From Portunus trituberculatus (Eukaryota > Arthropoda > Malacostraca > Decapoda > Portunidae): DNA of 64,000 bases. The DNA is taken from positions 3,689,370 through 3,753,369 of the forward strand of contig NC_059257.1 of the NCBI RefSeq assembly GCF_017591435.1. The letters run 5' to 3'. Positions 13,170 through 24,652 of the stretch are shown here, one piece after another. The translations under genes were made by a program, and so were the position numbers. Below the pieces are notes generated by a model. The model saw nothing but the letters and a program-made list of their open reading frames with translations. It was not told where the DNA came from and made no database searches. Numbering within the stretch: position 1 is the stretch's first letter; each line of letters opens with the position of its first letter.

Positions 13170-14170
13170 ACTGACTTGGAGGAGGAGGAGGAGGAGGAGG
13201 AGGAAGGAGGTGGAAGAAGAGGAGGAGGAATACAGGTACTTTAACTTCAGGAGGAGGAAGAATAAAAGAAGAAAGGAGGAGGAGGAATGCAGGTACTTTA
13301 ACTTAAGGAGGAGGAAGAATACATAAGAAAAGAAGAAAAGGAAACTTAAAAATGGAGGAGGAAGAGGAGATGAAGAAGGTGAAAGAGGAGGAGGAGGAAG
13401 AAAAGATAAAAAAAAGAAGAGGAGGAGGAGGAGTACAAGTTTTAGATATCTTTGGAGGAGGAGGAAGAAGATAAAGAAAAAAAAGAAATAAGTAAAGAGG
13501 AAGAGGAAGAGAAATACAAAGAAAGGGTTCTAGAAAAAGAGGAGGAAGAAAGGTATTGGGGAAGGAGGAAGAGGAAGAGGAGGAGAGATATAGGAAAAGA
13601 TACTAGAAATTAAAGAAGAGGAAGAATAATATTAGAAGGGAGGATAAATATTTAGGGAAGACAGAGAAAGAGGAAGAGGAAGAGAGGAGAGGAAAAGAAG
13701 ATAAAAAACACTAATAAAGATGAGAAGGAAGAGGATAGAGAAAGAAAAGGGAAGAGAAGAGTAAGATAAAGAAGAGGAAATAGAGGAAGAGAAAGAAAGA
13801 GGAAGAAAAGGAGAAAAACAAGAAGAAAGGAGAGACAAGACAGATTATCAGTGTTTTAGGAAATGGAAGAAAGAATGATAGAATAGGAAAAGGAGAGAGA
13901 AGAAATGAAAAAGAAGAAATATAGACAGAAGGAAGAATAAGATAAAGAAGAGAAGATAAAGAAAGCAGTATTGGATAAAGATAGGAAGAAGGATGGAAGG
14001 AAAAAGAAAGATAATGGATAGGGAATAGGTAAATAGGAGATGGGAGTGGGAAAGATGATGGGGATAAAGGATAATGAGCAAAAAAGTGCATAGATGAAAA
14101 AGAAAGATGAAAGGAGGAAGAATAGAAAGAAAAATAAGAAATAAGAAAATGCATAAAGAAAACACACACA
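13170..14170. repeat. GGA/GAA-rich purine tract
   Basis: Almost 1 kb of purine-rich plus strand is built of GGAGGAGGA, GAAGAGGAAGA and AAAGAAGAAA. A ~60-bp unit with AATACAGGTACTTTAACTTC repeats near 13230-13320. The long minus-strand open frames are pyrimidine-strand artefacts. Confidence 0.85.
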
Positions 14171-14789
14171 ATGATATAAAGGTACATATTTGAAGGTCGC
14201 AGGAGTGAAATAAAGGTGTCAGAGTGAAGGTCAGACTGTACCTGTGTTTGTGCGTGTGTGTGTAAGTGGGGATTGACTTGGGTTGCACTTTCTTGCCTCC
14301 ACGCTTGCTTCAGTCGACGTGGCAAACAAAATGGGAAAGCTGTACATATTGTGAAGTTTCTAAGCACATTTGTTGTCCTGTATAAGTCTCCACACCCTCC
14401 TCCTCCTCCTTGTCCTTCTCCTCTTCCTCTTCCTCTTCCTCTTCCTCTTTGTCCTGTGTTGTCCTGTCCGTCCTGTGTCCACTGTCCTTCCCACTCCTCA
14501 CCCTTCCCTTCCCTAGTCTTGTCACCCCCCTGCCCCATCACCCCCGCCCCCCAGGCCAGTGAGGGCGCCACACTGCCCGCCTTTGACTAGCAGTATGTAG
14601 CTGTCATCAGTAAGGTGTGAGTGTATGTTATTGATACCTTCCATGGACTGTAATGATCACTTGGTATGGCATTTTTGTGTTCTGCATGCCATTCTGATAG
14701 TGGAACGCTTCTCTCCCCAGTGACCAGCCTGATTATTCCCATGAGGTGAAGCTGATATCATCTCTAGGTAGTATTGCCTTTCTGGTTGC

Positions 14790-15430
14790 TCTAGTTAGTC
14801 TAGCTCCACGGCCCGTGCTCCGACACTCTCAACCGCCGCCGCCACCACCTCACTGGGCCTCTCTCATTGCAGTGATTGTTAGCAAGGCTTGATTCACCAG
14901 GTTTGTGCACCGTCACTTAGGGGAGCCACCCTCACACTGGCCCCTGACGGCCGTCCTGCCCAGGGAGTTGAGCGTGTCGGAGCACCAGCCTAGGTGTGGC
15001 CGCCCCACCACAGCCCGGCGCTGGCACTCACCGCGGCGCCGGCCGGGCGGTGGGCCAGCAGGCGCCGCAGTGAAGTGCCGTGGCAATGCACTGCCCGTCG
15101 GTCCATGCCGGCGTGGCAGCTGGCGCAGCAGCGGGCTGTGGCAGGCGTGGCTTAGTGGTTTATCCTTCACAGTCATATCCACTGCAAGCCATTCCACCTT
15201 AACCCCCCCACTGGGCTGGAGACAGTGTTTCCATCAGAGTAGAGCGCCTGTGGTGCACAGGACATCTCCCTGTGCCCACCCTGCTGCCACCTGGGTGCTC
15301 CTCACTCGCTGCTGGTGTGGCTGTTCCTTGGGGCAGGGGTGGCACTGTGCCGTGCTGCGCTGCACCTCACACACTCTGGTCACTCTCACTTCTACAGTAA
15401 AGATGCACACAGTACTGAAGTGTCAAAATT
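14790..15430. other. GC-rich island inside LDB intron
   Basis: This block is GC-rich and comparatively CpG-rich against A+T-rich flanks. It carries overlapping open frames of 175 codons (plus, 14905-15432) and 94 codons (minus, 14913-15197). The minus strand has a plausible donor (CCGCG|GTGAGTGC, at about 15030). Neither translation matches a family I know. It could be an intronic promoter or enhancer, an antisense exon, or an old insertion. Confidence 0.4.
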
Positions 15431-15759
15431 AGTTTTTCAAAAGTTACAAATGAAATGATTTTGTTTTGTTCTGATTTGAAAATGTATAAATCTTGAACAT
15501 GAGCATGTGATGAGAAGAAAGATGGGATGAAATATTGAAATGTAGATCATCTCCAAAGTTAAGAACATGTCAGTTTACAAAAGAATGATTCAAGAATTTG
15601 ATTCATAAGTGTCCCGAGTGGAACAGTTGTGGTGCCATTGTGAACATCAAGTCAGCCAATGCTTGAAAGGAATTTGACAGACTTGAGAGTAACAAACACA
15701 ACCTCTAAACAAAACAAATTATTTCAAAAAGTATCATAGTCATTTTAAAAGGGAAGTAA

Positions 15760-18740
15760 TTGTTGTGCAAGAAACCTACACCATTCATTTCAACACTGGA
15801 GGCACTACGAGTCATTCCTTGAACCCTTCACTGCTCTGCAACACAACACAAACACACCCACCAACACACCACAACACACAAACAAAGGAATTAACACTAC
15901 GGAGAGAAAACCCAACACTACCAATGACTCACTCCTCTACACATGTCCTTCACCAACACAAGAGGCAAAACAGTAGACAAACAACACAAACACACTCCAC
16001 AACACACCACAAAACACAAATGAACACCAAGAACACAAAAACCCAACACTACCAATGACTCACTCCTTTACACTTGTTCCTTTACCAACACAAGATGCAA
16101 ACACAAACAAAGGAACACTAAGGGGACCAAAAACAACAATACTACTCCTTTACACGTGTTCCTTTACCAACTTAAGACACAAACAACACTAAGGGAACAC
16201 AAAATCCCAACACTACCAATAACTCACTCCTTTACACTTGTCCTTTACCAACACAAGAGGCAGTCAAGTCACAACCAACAGTCAAACATCCCAGGCCACC
16301 AAACTGCCAGCAGTGTGAGGAGTGCTTCAGGTGTTAGTCATATACTATTTAGATCTTCCCAAGTATAAAGTACATTAGTAGTGTAATTCATGCATCATTT
16401 ATTATTACTGTTAGTGTTATTGTTATATCTTTGTTGATATTTGGATTTATTGATTTTTTCTTATTTTTTATTGTGTATATATATTGTTCCTTGTGTAGTC
16501 TTTGTAATGCATCCATAGTTATGTTCCTTTTTTTTTTATTTATTTATCTATTTCTATTTTTTTATTTATTTTTCTATTTATTCTTATTTTAGGGAGAGTG
16601 AGGGAGAGTTGTGACAGTGAGAGGAGAGGAGAGAGAGAGTGAGAGGGTTCATATATCTTACTCTCCTCTTAGCTACGTAATTAAAGACACTACGAAAAAT
16701 AAGTGTGGGATGTGTGGGAAAGTAAGCTGTTGATCTACTTTCGAGTTAGACAAGTGTGGATAAAGAAAAAATTGATCAATCGGTAACTTTTGTAAATAGT
16801 GAGTCTTCAGATACAGGACTTCAAATTAATTACTTTCTTTTTTATTTTTTACTTTCCTAATTGGTAACTTGATGAATTGAAGTCTGTTTAAGTTACCGAG
16901 TTAACAATTTAATGACTTTTCTTATTCACGACTTGCCTAACTTGAAGAATTGAAGTCTGTTTGAGTTACCGAGTTAGAATTTGATGACTTTTCACATTTG
17001 GAACATTTCTGGTTGATCACTTTTATAAATTAATGTCCATTCAGAATTATAACTTTCCTAATTCCGGACTTTTCAGTTTGATGACAGTCCAGATTGATAA
17101 CCTTTGAAACTGATCACTTTATTTAGTCTCTGAGTTTACTGGTGTTAATGAGATGCTGGGCAGGTGTGCTAGTGTTACCTGTCTGCCAGAAACCACCCAA
17201 ATACCCATCTTTATGTGTGAAGGTGTCTGGCCTAGAGAGAGAGAAAGAGAGAGATTTTTGTATTTATTTTTTATGTTAGAGAGTAAATCTGGCCAAGGGC
17301 AACAAAAACACTGCAGCAAAAAGGCCCACTTAAATATAAAGTGTAAGGGAACAGGTCCATTGAGCAGAGCAATAGAGTAGAGAAAGAAAAATGACTCTTA
17401 TTTCAATCCATGACAGTTAATTAGAGGTGTGGCCAGGTGTTCCATATCATGAAGGAACACTGATCAATATGAGGAACACCAGGTGAAAAACAGACCTATA
17501 ACTGTATTCACTATTGATTAAAGGTGTCAAGCAGGTGTTAATAAGATCAGACCAGGTGTTCTCTATCACCTGTGGAAGAAAACCCTCATGAATGATAATA
17601 AAATAAAATAAAACTATGAATGATACTAAATAAAAAGAAAACTCATGTATGATAATAAATGAAAAATGAATAAAAAAAAACAAATTCCTCATGTATGATA
17701 ATAAATGAAAAAATGCCCTCATCAATTATAAAAAAAAAAAAAAACCTAACTTAGCTAACCATGTCTAAGTATGGTGAGTGTTAGTAAGAAGTGTTCAGCA
17801 GGTGTTGCTCATGTGGTGGACACTCAGCTAGGAATAACATCTCCGTGTACAGAAACGCTTTGCTCTCTCGCCATGACAATTTCCCAAGGCCACAGAGATG
17901 GTTAACCAGATTTTAAAGTGTTTCTCCAATTAATAATATAGAAATCTCTCACCATGACTATTTCCCAAGGTCACAGGGATAATTACTGGGGTTTTTAATA
18001 GCATTTCTCCAGTTAATTATGTAGAAATCTCTAACTACAACAATTTTCCAAGGCCACAGAGATAATTAGCGGTGTTTTCAAGAGCATTTCTCTAGTTAAT
18101 AATGTAAAAATCTCTAACTATAATAATTTTCCAAGGCCACAGAGATGATTAGCAGAGTTTTCAAGAGTGTATCTACAGTTAATAATATAAAAATAATCTC
18201 TCTGCCTCTAGAACCATATAAACACCTTAAAAACTTGTGTAAATTAAAATAAAGTCTTGAAATTGTGAAGGTGAAAATATAAGTGTTTGAGAATATGAGC
18301 CTAAGGTGAAAAACATGCCTTGACCTGTTCCATTCATTGTTGATTAGTCATGTTACCTGTGTGGCAGATAGCACTCACATTGGGACTCTTGAATGAAAAG
18401 GTTAATTATTTCACTCACCTCAGTAATTAAAGGTATGAGTCAGGTGTTAATGAGTCAACCAGGTGTCAGCTTACCTGTCCTGCATTAAACACTCAAATTG
18501 GGACTCTAATGAATGAAAAGGTTAGTTATTTCACTCACCTCAGTAATTAAAGGTATGAGTCAGGTGTTAATGAGTCAACCAGGTGTCTTGGCTTACCTGT
18601 CCTGCATTAAATACTCAAAATTTTAACAGGAATGAATGAAAACAGTAAATCATTGCCTTCACCACGCTAATTAAAGATGCAAGCCAGGTGTTAATGAGTC
18701 AGCCAGGTGTCTTAGCTTACCTGTCCTAGCAAAAAAAAGA
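15760..18740. repeat. Series of five local tandem-repeat families
   Basis: 15760-16290: ~110-bp units with CCAACACTACCAATGACTCA. 16740-17110: ~100-bp units with AATTGAAGTCTGTTTGAGTT. 17570-17720: ~55-bp units with CTCATGTATGATAATAAATG. 17850-18190: four ~105-bp units with CAATTTTCCAAGGCCACAGA. 18300-18740: three or four ~125-bp units with TAATTAAAGGTATGAGTCAG and TTAATGAGTCAACCAGGTGT. No gene is seen. Confidence 0.8.
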
Positions 18741-18865
18741 TCAAAATATGAACTTAAATTAAAAAAAAAAATTAGGTATTTCACTAAGCTATTCACTGTA
18801 AAGGAACACAAAGAAAGTAGCAAACAGACTCAATTTTAAGGCTAACTATTCCATTATTTATTTAT

Positions 18866-19067
18866 TTAACCCCTTCAGTACTGGGACACATTTTTACCTA
18901 GAGATTTGTGTACCATTAGACCATTTTATTGACATTAGGAGGTCAGAAGATTAATGGCCACAGTCTTCACTATTTTAATCCCCCACATGAGTTGCTGAAG
19001 CTGTATAGAATCACCAAATAGCAAGCAGAATGAATATGGAAATGCGTCATGGTACTGAAGGGGTTAA
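18866..19067. mobile_element. TTAA-type MITE, copy 2
   Basis: TTAA flanks both ends. The left terminus CCCCTTCAGTACTGGGACAC and the right terminus GGTACTGAAGGGG are inverted repeats. This is one of the best-preserved copies (202 bp) and is useful as a family reference. It sits in the second LDB intron. Confidence 0.9.
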
Positions 19068-19320
19068 GACAGCATCCATATTGTTAGTGATAGATGAAAC
19101 AATACTCACTCCCTCACTCTCCCTCACTCTCCCACCAATGTGCCTGAACTGGTAACACTGGAGAGGGTTGCCTGCCTTCACTGTTGCCACCCTTGCATTG
19201 TGTGTTGGCAAGTCTGTGTCTGTCTGTCTGGCTATCTGTCTGTTTGTCTGTCTGTCTGGCTGTTAGGTTTGGCTGTCTGTTTAGCTTAGTTGTGTTCCTT
19301 CCTGTTTCCATTTCAGATAT

Positions 19321-19327
<7 letters not shown>

Positions 19328-19385
<58 letters not shown>

Positions 19386-19447
19386 TATGAAGGACTTTCT
19401 GATATAATGATGACTTTGCATAATATAGTTTATTTAATGGTCGATTT

Positions 19448-19494
<47 letters not shown>

Positions 19495-19640
19495 ATAAGG
19501 GTGTGAAGTGGTTTGTTATTATGTGATGAGGGAGAAATGTTGTGTGGCTGGTATTTTGATGCAAGGATTGGGTTGGGTGTGTGTGTGGGAGGGGTTTATG
19601 GGTGCAGAGAGAGAGAGAGAGAGAGAGAGAGAATGGGTGA
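19328..19640. repeat. (CT)n, (GA)n microsatellites
   Basis: CT at about 19328-19382, GA at about 19449-19489 and GA near 19607-19632. The first two are complementary and separated by 66 bp. Confidence 0.95.
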
Positions 19641-19901
19641 GTGCGTGTCTCCGTGTGTAGAATGATTATATATCTATTCTAGAGTGTCTTTGTGTGGAAT
19701 GTTAGTGTGAGGGAGGAGGTGTGTGTGTGTGTGTGTAGGGAGGGAGGGAGGGATGGATGGATGGGTGTGAGTGCGGGGAGGGATAGGTATTTGGGTGTGG
19801 GGTGCGGGGTGTGTTAGTGTGGTGGCAGGGGTTCGGGATGCAGGGAGGCAGGAGAGCGAGGAGCAGGGCCACTGAGGAAGGGTGCCTGTGTGTGTTAGCA
19901 G

Positions 19902-20198
19902 GACGTGATGGTGGTGGGCGAGCCGTCCCTGATGGGCGGCGAGTTTGGCGACGAGGACGAGCGGCTCATCACCAGGCTGGAGAACACCCAGTACGACACC
20001 ACCAGCGTGGAGGACGGCGGCGGCAGCGGGGCGCCCCAGGGCACCGGTCCAGGAGGTCCCGGCGGCCCCGGCCCAGGTCCCACCGGCCCCACACCCTTCA
20101 ACAACTCCCCGATGACCGCGGGGCCCGGCGGTCCCTGGCCAGACCCCGCACGCCCGCCCCAGGACGCTGACAAGAAGAGCCCGGCCATCAGTCAGTAG
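19902..20198 (+). CDS. Chi: LDB/Chip C-terminal exon with LIM-interaction domain and stop
   Basis: This terminal coding exon encodes 98 residues. It opens DVMVVGEPSLMGGEFGDEDE followed by RLITRLENTQYD, the LIM-interaction domain that binds tandem LIM domains of LIM-homeodomain and LMO proteins. A Gly/Pro-rich linker follows, then FNNSP and a tail ending SPAISQ with a TAG stop at 20196-20198. Ending in Ser-Gln also fits LDB1. The Gly/Pro linker (about residues 42-65 of the exon) looks longer than in vertebrate LDB1. The acceptor is TTAGCAG, a tandem NAGNAG site: use of the first AG would add one glutamine. Confidence 0.95.
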   Translation, partial: DVMVVGEPSLMGGEFGDEDERLITRLENTQYDTTSVEDGGGSGAPQGTGPGGPGGPGPGPTGPTPFNNSPMTAGPGGPWPDPARPPQDADKKSPAISQ

Positions 20199-20289
20199 CC
20201 CCGGAGGCAGCTGTGTGCCCCGCCCCGTCCCGCCCCGCCCGCCGACCCAAACCATCCCACCCCACCTGTTTTACCTCGCCCCGGCCTGA

Positions 20290-20320
<31 letters not shown>

Positions 20321-20441
20321 GAGGCATGTTTTCTATAGTTTCCTCGTCTCTATAAGTATGTAAAGAAAACATGTGAGGCAGAGAAACACACATACACACA
20401 CACACACGAGGCGGCCGTGGCGGTGCGGGACGGAGTGGAGC

Positions 20442-20463
20442 GGGGTTGGGGCGGGGCCGGGGC
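20442..20463 (+). promoter_or_regulatory. Potential RNA G-quadruplex in LDB 3' UTR
   Basis: Four G4 runs are separated by loops of one or two bases (GGGG-TT-GGGG-C-GGGG-CC-GGGG), on the sense strand of the LDB gene about 245 nt after its stop. Further G-runs follow to 20500. Confidence 0.6.
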
Positions 20464-20686
20464 TGAGCGAGGTGGGGCGGGTGTCGGGGCTGTGGGCGGG
20501 GCAAACCTGTACATGCTTTGTAACTTTTGTATCGTTTAGAGGACAAGAGCAAGTTTTCCTAGGGACCAACCCTTTGGTCGGCTGTACACAGTGTTTTAGT
20601 TTACGGTTGTGTCCGCGGCCCTGCTGACAGACAGACAGACACACGGACAGAGGCAGCCGTGTGCCGTGTGGGGCGACGGGCGGGAG

Positions 20687-20730
<44 letters not shown>

Positions 20731-20957
20731 AAGTTTGAAATATTAATCGCTTCCTTTCGATAGTGTGTGTGTGTGTGTGTACGTGTGTGTGTGTCCACAG
20801 GTAATATTTATAACCTCTCAGCCGCTGTGGGTGCAGGTGTGTGTGTGTGTGTGCGAGTGCGAGTGTGAGTGTGCGTGTGCGCGCGTACTTATTTCAACCT
20901 CCCTCCTCCCCACCAAGCCCTTATGAGGTAACAAACGGTCCCTCTGTTTGAACACAC

Positions 20958-21027
<70 letters not shown>

Positions 21028-21087
21028 CAATGGCATTACATACAAAACATGTGGCTACTCCTCCGTTTTATAAATACGCGTTATTTT

Positions 21088-21164
<77 letters not shown>

Positions 21165-21329
21165 CCCTCCGGTCTCGAGTTATGGCACACACAGCAGTAA
21201 ATGAGAAGACATGAATTCGCTCCATCATGCGTCATTACATCAGCACAGCCACCTCGCCGGTCATGTTGTCTGCTCCGTGACTCAGTGTATGGAATGTTTT
21301 GCGAGGCACGAGTCGTTGAAGGTAACTCA

Positions 21330-21745
21330 TCTCAAGCTGCCTTTTGTATATAGAAACATTGACATTCGTAGCGTTCATGATATCAAAGCTAAGATCAATT
21401 TTTTTTTTTTCTCTCACTTTGTCTCTACATTCGAGTTTGCAAGTAACAAATTTTAAGATACCTTTTTTTCTCATCTGGTGTATTAAAATCGCAAGATTCA
21501 CAATAGCAACTTTTAAAATCGACCTTTATTTTTTTTTCTCCATTCGAATACCTTTTTTTAATCGTTATTGAAATTCGTAAGTTTCACAATATCAAATTAA
21601 AATCAACCAAACTTTTTTTTCTCACTTTATCTCAACATTCGAGCTTACAAGTAACATTTTTTTCTCATCTACATTAAAATTCGTAAGATTCACAATATCA
21701 AAATTAAAATCATGTCTTTCTCATCTCCACATTGAAAGTTTTTCA
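21330..21745. repeat. ~100-bp diverged tandem repeat
   Basis: Four units carry AATTCGTAAGATTCACAATA, then AAAATCAACC, a T-run, and CTCACTTTATCTCAACATTC. No gene is seen. Confidence 0.75.
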
Positions 21746-21749
21746 GGCC

Positions 21750-22421
21750 AGTGAGTCCTGTGTGGATATATTCATAAATGTGTATTGGGTCGCGTTTTGT
21801 CATGTCAACTGTGTGTGCATAGCGAAGGACGTGTAGAGGAAATGAGCAGAGTGGGTTACTAGTGCACTGTTGTAGAGTGATGCTGATGATGACGATGATG
21901 GGTTTTAAGAGGAAGTTATACTGATGATGAGTACTAATATAAGGAAAAGGTTTTGACGTGTGAATTATCTACATATATATTATTATTTTTCTTTTCCCTC
22001 TTTATTTTTTATCCCTTAAGTTTAGTTGGAGTTTTAATGATGTGACTTGTATACCTCTTGTTCTCGCACGATGCTGGTGATGACGATGATGGTTGAGTGT
22101 TACAATGTTCACGTGTAAGTGTTTGTAACGGGGCGCACGTATTAAGTCTGTCCATTATGTTATGCACGCAGTCCTCTGTTCCTCTCTTATTTTACATATA
22201 GTCATTGGTTAGGAGTCCTGTATCTCTTCATGACAATTATATACACTTGTTTGTACTGAATTGTTGCTAGATTAACAATGCAGGGTTTTATATGCGATTT
22301 TATTTTTATTTTTTCAGTTATTATTTTTTTATGTATATTTATTGAGTGGAAATTATTTTAAGTTCAAAGAAGATTGTGTATTGTTTTTATTATTATTATT
22401 ATTTTGAGTGTTGTGACAACA

Positions 22422-22496
<75 letters not shown>

Positions 22497-22870
22497 TCCA
22501 AACCTTATGACGCAACACAACACTTTCTTATATAGTATTTAATCTTTTTTTGCATTTTATCATAATTAAGCGTCGGTTGTAATAATTTACCCCGACATTC
22601 AAAGAGTATTTTATTAGTGTGTGTGTGCGTGTGTTAAATTAAGTTCTTTTTTTTTACATATATTCTGCGTGTGTTTCTTTTTCTTTCCTATTTCTATATT
22701 TGCCTTTTCGTGTATTGAGGAAGGAAAAACACAATGTATTCAGATGTTTTATAGACCCAAGGCAGAGAAAAGGCAAGGGCACACCGCATTGATATAGACA
22801 CGTGTCAATACAAACAAGGAAGCCGCTGCGCCGCCACTGGATCGACGACACTAACGAACGATGCCTACGA
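21750..22870. other. A+T-rich DNA without recognised gene
   Basis: It contains a twice-repeated GATGATGACGATGATGG motif (near 21885 and 22080) and (CA)n at about 22424-22492. A minus-strand 65-codon frame at 22654-22851 has no recognisable domain. Confidence 0.5.
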
Positions 22871-22879
22871 TGAAAGAAA

Positions 22880-24060
22880 GCACGACAAACAAAAGTGACA
22901 CGAATGAAATTTAGAACACATGAAGAAATTAAAGTAAAATACAGTCATAATAACAATGAAAAAGAGGAAAACTAAAGGATGACACGGATGAAAGGAAATT
23001 AGACCAAAATACAACGATAATAATAATGAAAAGAGGAAAAAAACTAAACGATGACATAAAATTTTGAACATTGAAGGAAATTAGACCAAAATACAATACT
23101 AATAACAATAAAAGTATGAAATTAAACAAAAGTTACTTGATATTTTGAAGACATAAAAGAAATTAGACCAAAAATACAGTAATAATAACAATGAAAGGAC
23201 GATAAACTGAAGTGACACGGATGAAGTTTTGAACACTGAAGGAAATAAAACTTAAATGCAGTAATAACAATGAATGAGAACAACAAAAGTGATATGGATG
23301 ACATTTTTTACACTGAATGAAATGAAACTAAAGTACAAGAGTAGCAGTGCGTAGATTTATAAAGTTTTGAAAGAAGTTTTGAAGAGAGAAGGAATTTAAA
23401 GTACAATGATAACGAACAGATGAAGTGAAAAGTGACCTGGATGAAATTATTAACACAGAAAATTAAAGAAAAAAACTATTACCAATGAACAGATGAAGTG
23501 AAAAGTGACGGATGAAATTTTGAACAGAGAATGAATTTGTGAGAGCGCAAAAGAAACTTAAATAAAAAAAACAAATATGAATAGACTACCTATATAGAAA
23601 TTAATAAAAAAATTGAATAAGACCAAAAATTATTACTTTGAAATTTTTAACTACAATTGGTATTATTAATTGGACATTTTAAAAGTAAAGAGAGAAAAAA
23701 AATAAGATAGACACTAATTTGGAAACATGAAAGTAAAGAGAGAAGAGAAAAATAAGTTTAATATATATTTTTTATTAATATTATTTAACATACGAAAGAA
23801 AAGAAATGAGAGAAAAAAAGAAAATAAGATAGACACAAGATGAATAAGAAAAAAGTTGTTTAATATATTCACTTATTATAACATGCGAAAGAAAAGGTCT
23901 GAGAAAAATAAATAAATAAAATAAACACCAAGATCAGTAAGGAAGAATACAAGTGGCTTAAAATTTTCACTTATTCTTTTAACACGAAAGAAAAAAAAAT
24001 GGGAAAATTCGTTAAACATTTTCACATATTCTTTTAACGTACGAAAGAAAAAGAATCAGT
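22880..24060. repeat. ~90-bp A-rich tandem repeat arrays
   Basis: From 22880 to 23530 there are seven or eight units with GAAATTAGACCAAAATACA, ATAATAACAATGAAA and GTGACACGGATGAAATTTTG. From 23620 to 24060 a second unit recurs (CATGAAAGTAAAGAGAGAA and GTTTAATATATTCACTTATT types). Spacing and order of motifs are kept although single units differ by many indels. Confidence 0.8.
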
Positions 24061-24108
24061 TCTCAATAATTTTCGTTCGATCTGAAGTCGTCCCCACAAG
24101 AGAGGCTC

Positions 24109-24152
24109 GCGGTGATTGGACGAGCCACCCGCACATTCCAGCCAATCACCGC
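24109..24152. promoter_or_regulatory. Paired inverted CCAAT boxes
   Basis: GCGGTGATTGG (24109-24119) and CCAATCACCGC (24142-24152) are exact inverted copies 22 bp apart, each holding a CCAAT box. This is the NF-Y type of arrangement seen in promoters. The patch is GC-rich within A-rich DNA. No TATA box or downstream first exon could be confirmed, and the LINE begins ~280 bp downstream. Confidence 0.4.
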
Positions 24153-24201
24153 TCGTCTGGCTCACCTTGAAAACTGAACACAGATTAGAGGGAAAAAAAT
24201 A

Positions 24202-24203
<2 letters not shown>

Positions 24204-24235
<32 letters not shown>

Positions 24236-24392
24236 AGGAGAAGGATAATGGAAAATAAGAAATAGGATAAGGAAGAATAATAAGAAGAATAGAATAAAAA
24301 AGGCGAAGAAGATGGAATTGGGAAGAAGGAAGAAAAGAAAATGAGAGATTGTAAGGAAAACGAGAGATAAAAAGGAGAGTACATAGTTTTCA

Positions 24393-24431
<39 letters not shown>
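24204..24431. repeat. Two (CA)n tracts flanking the LINE 5' side
   Basis: CA at about 24203-24232 and about 24395-24430 bracket a purine-rich spacer. The LINE 5' region starts directly after the second tract. Confidence 0.9.
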
Positions 24432-24432
<1 letters not shown>

Positions 24433-24652
24433 GACATCGTCGATGGCGGAGGTGGTCGCTGAGCTCCAGAGCAATCATCTATAATTCTACAGTTACCTAA
24501 GAGTAACCAAGGTGGGAAAGGAGCTGGTAATGTTTGTCCCGTCTCCATATAGTCATGTTAACTGTTGATTAGCAAAATAATGTCCAGTGAAGGTAAATAT
24601 AAACTGTAGCCTGCGTTTGAGCCATCAGCTGGTTTGTTTACGTCTGCGCAAC

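Larger units (their letters stand above)
13128..19901 (+). other. LDB intron (6.8 kb)
   Basis: The intron is bounded by GTAAGT at 13128 and TAGCAG at 19896-19901, and phase is preserved across it. It contains GAGGA-rich arrays, a GC-rich island, several diverged tandem repeats and one TTAA MITE. Confidence 0.85.
20199..21800 (+). other. Probable LDB 3' UTR and downstream sequence
   Basis: A GC-rich stretch follows the stop, then a G4-capable run at 20442-20463, then less repetitive sequence near 20508-20640 that looks like UTR. GA (20691-20728), AC (about 20953-21023) and GT (about 21090-21162) tracts follow. Possible polyadenylation signals are ATTAAA at 21482 and, much further, AATAAA at 29056. 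The true 3' end cannot be set from sequence alone. Confidence 0.5.

Noticed and set aside
13711..14571. 286-codon minus-strand frame
   Set aside because: Low-complexity Ser/Phe/Leu sequence opposite a GA-rich tract; no domain, no splice support.
14905..15432. 175-codon plus-strand frame as a gene
   Set aside because: GC-rich DNA has long frames by chance, both strands are open and no family was recognised; kept only as a finding about the island.
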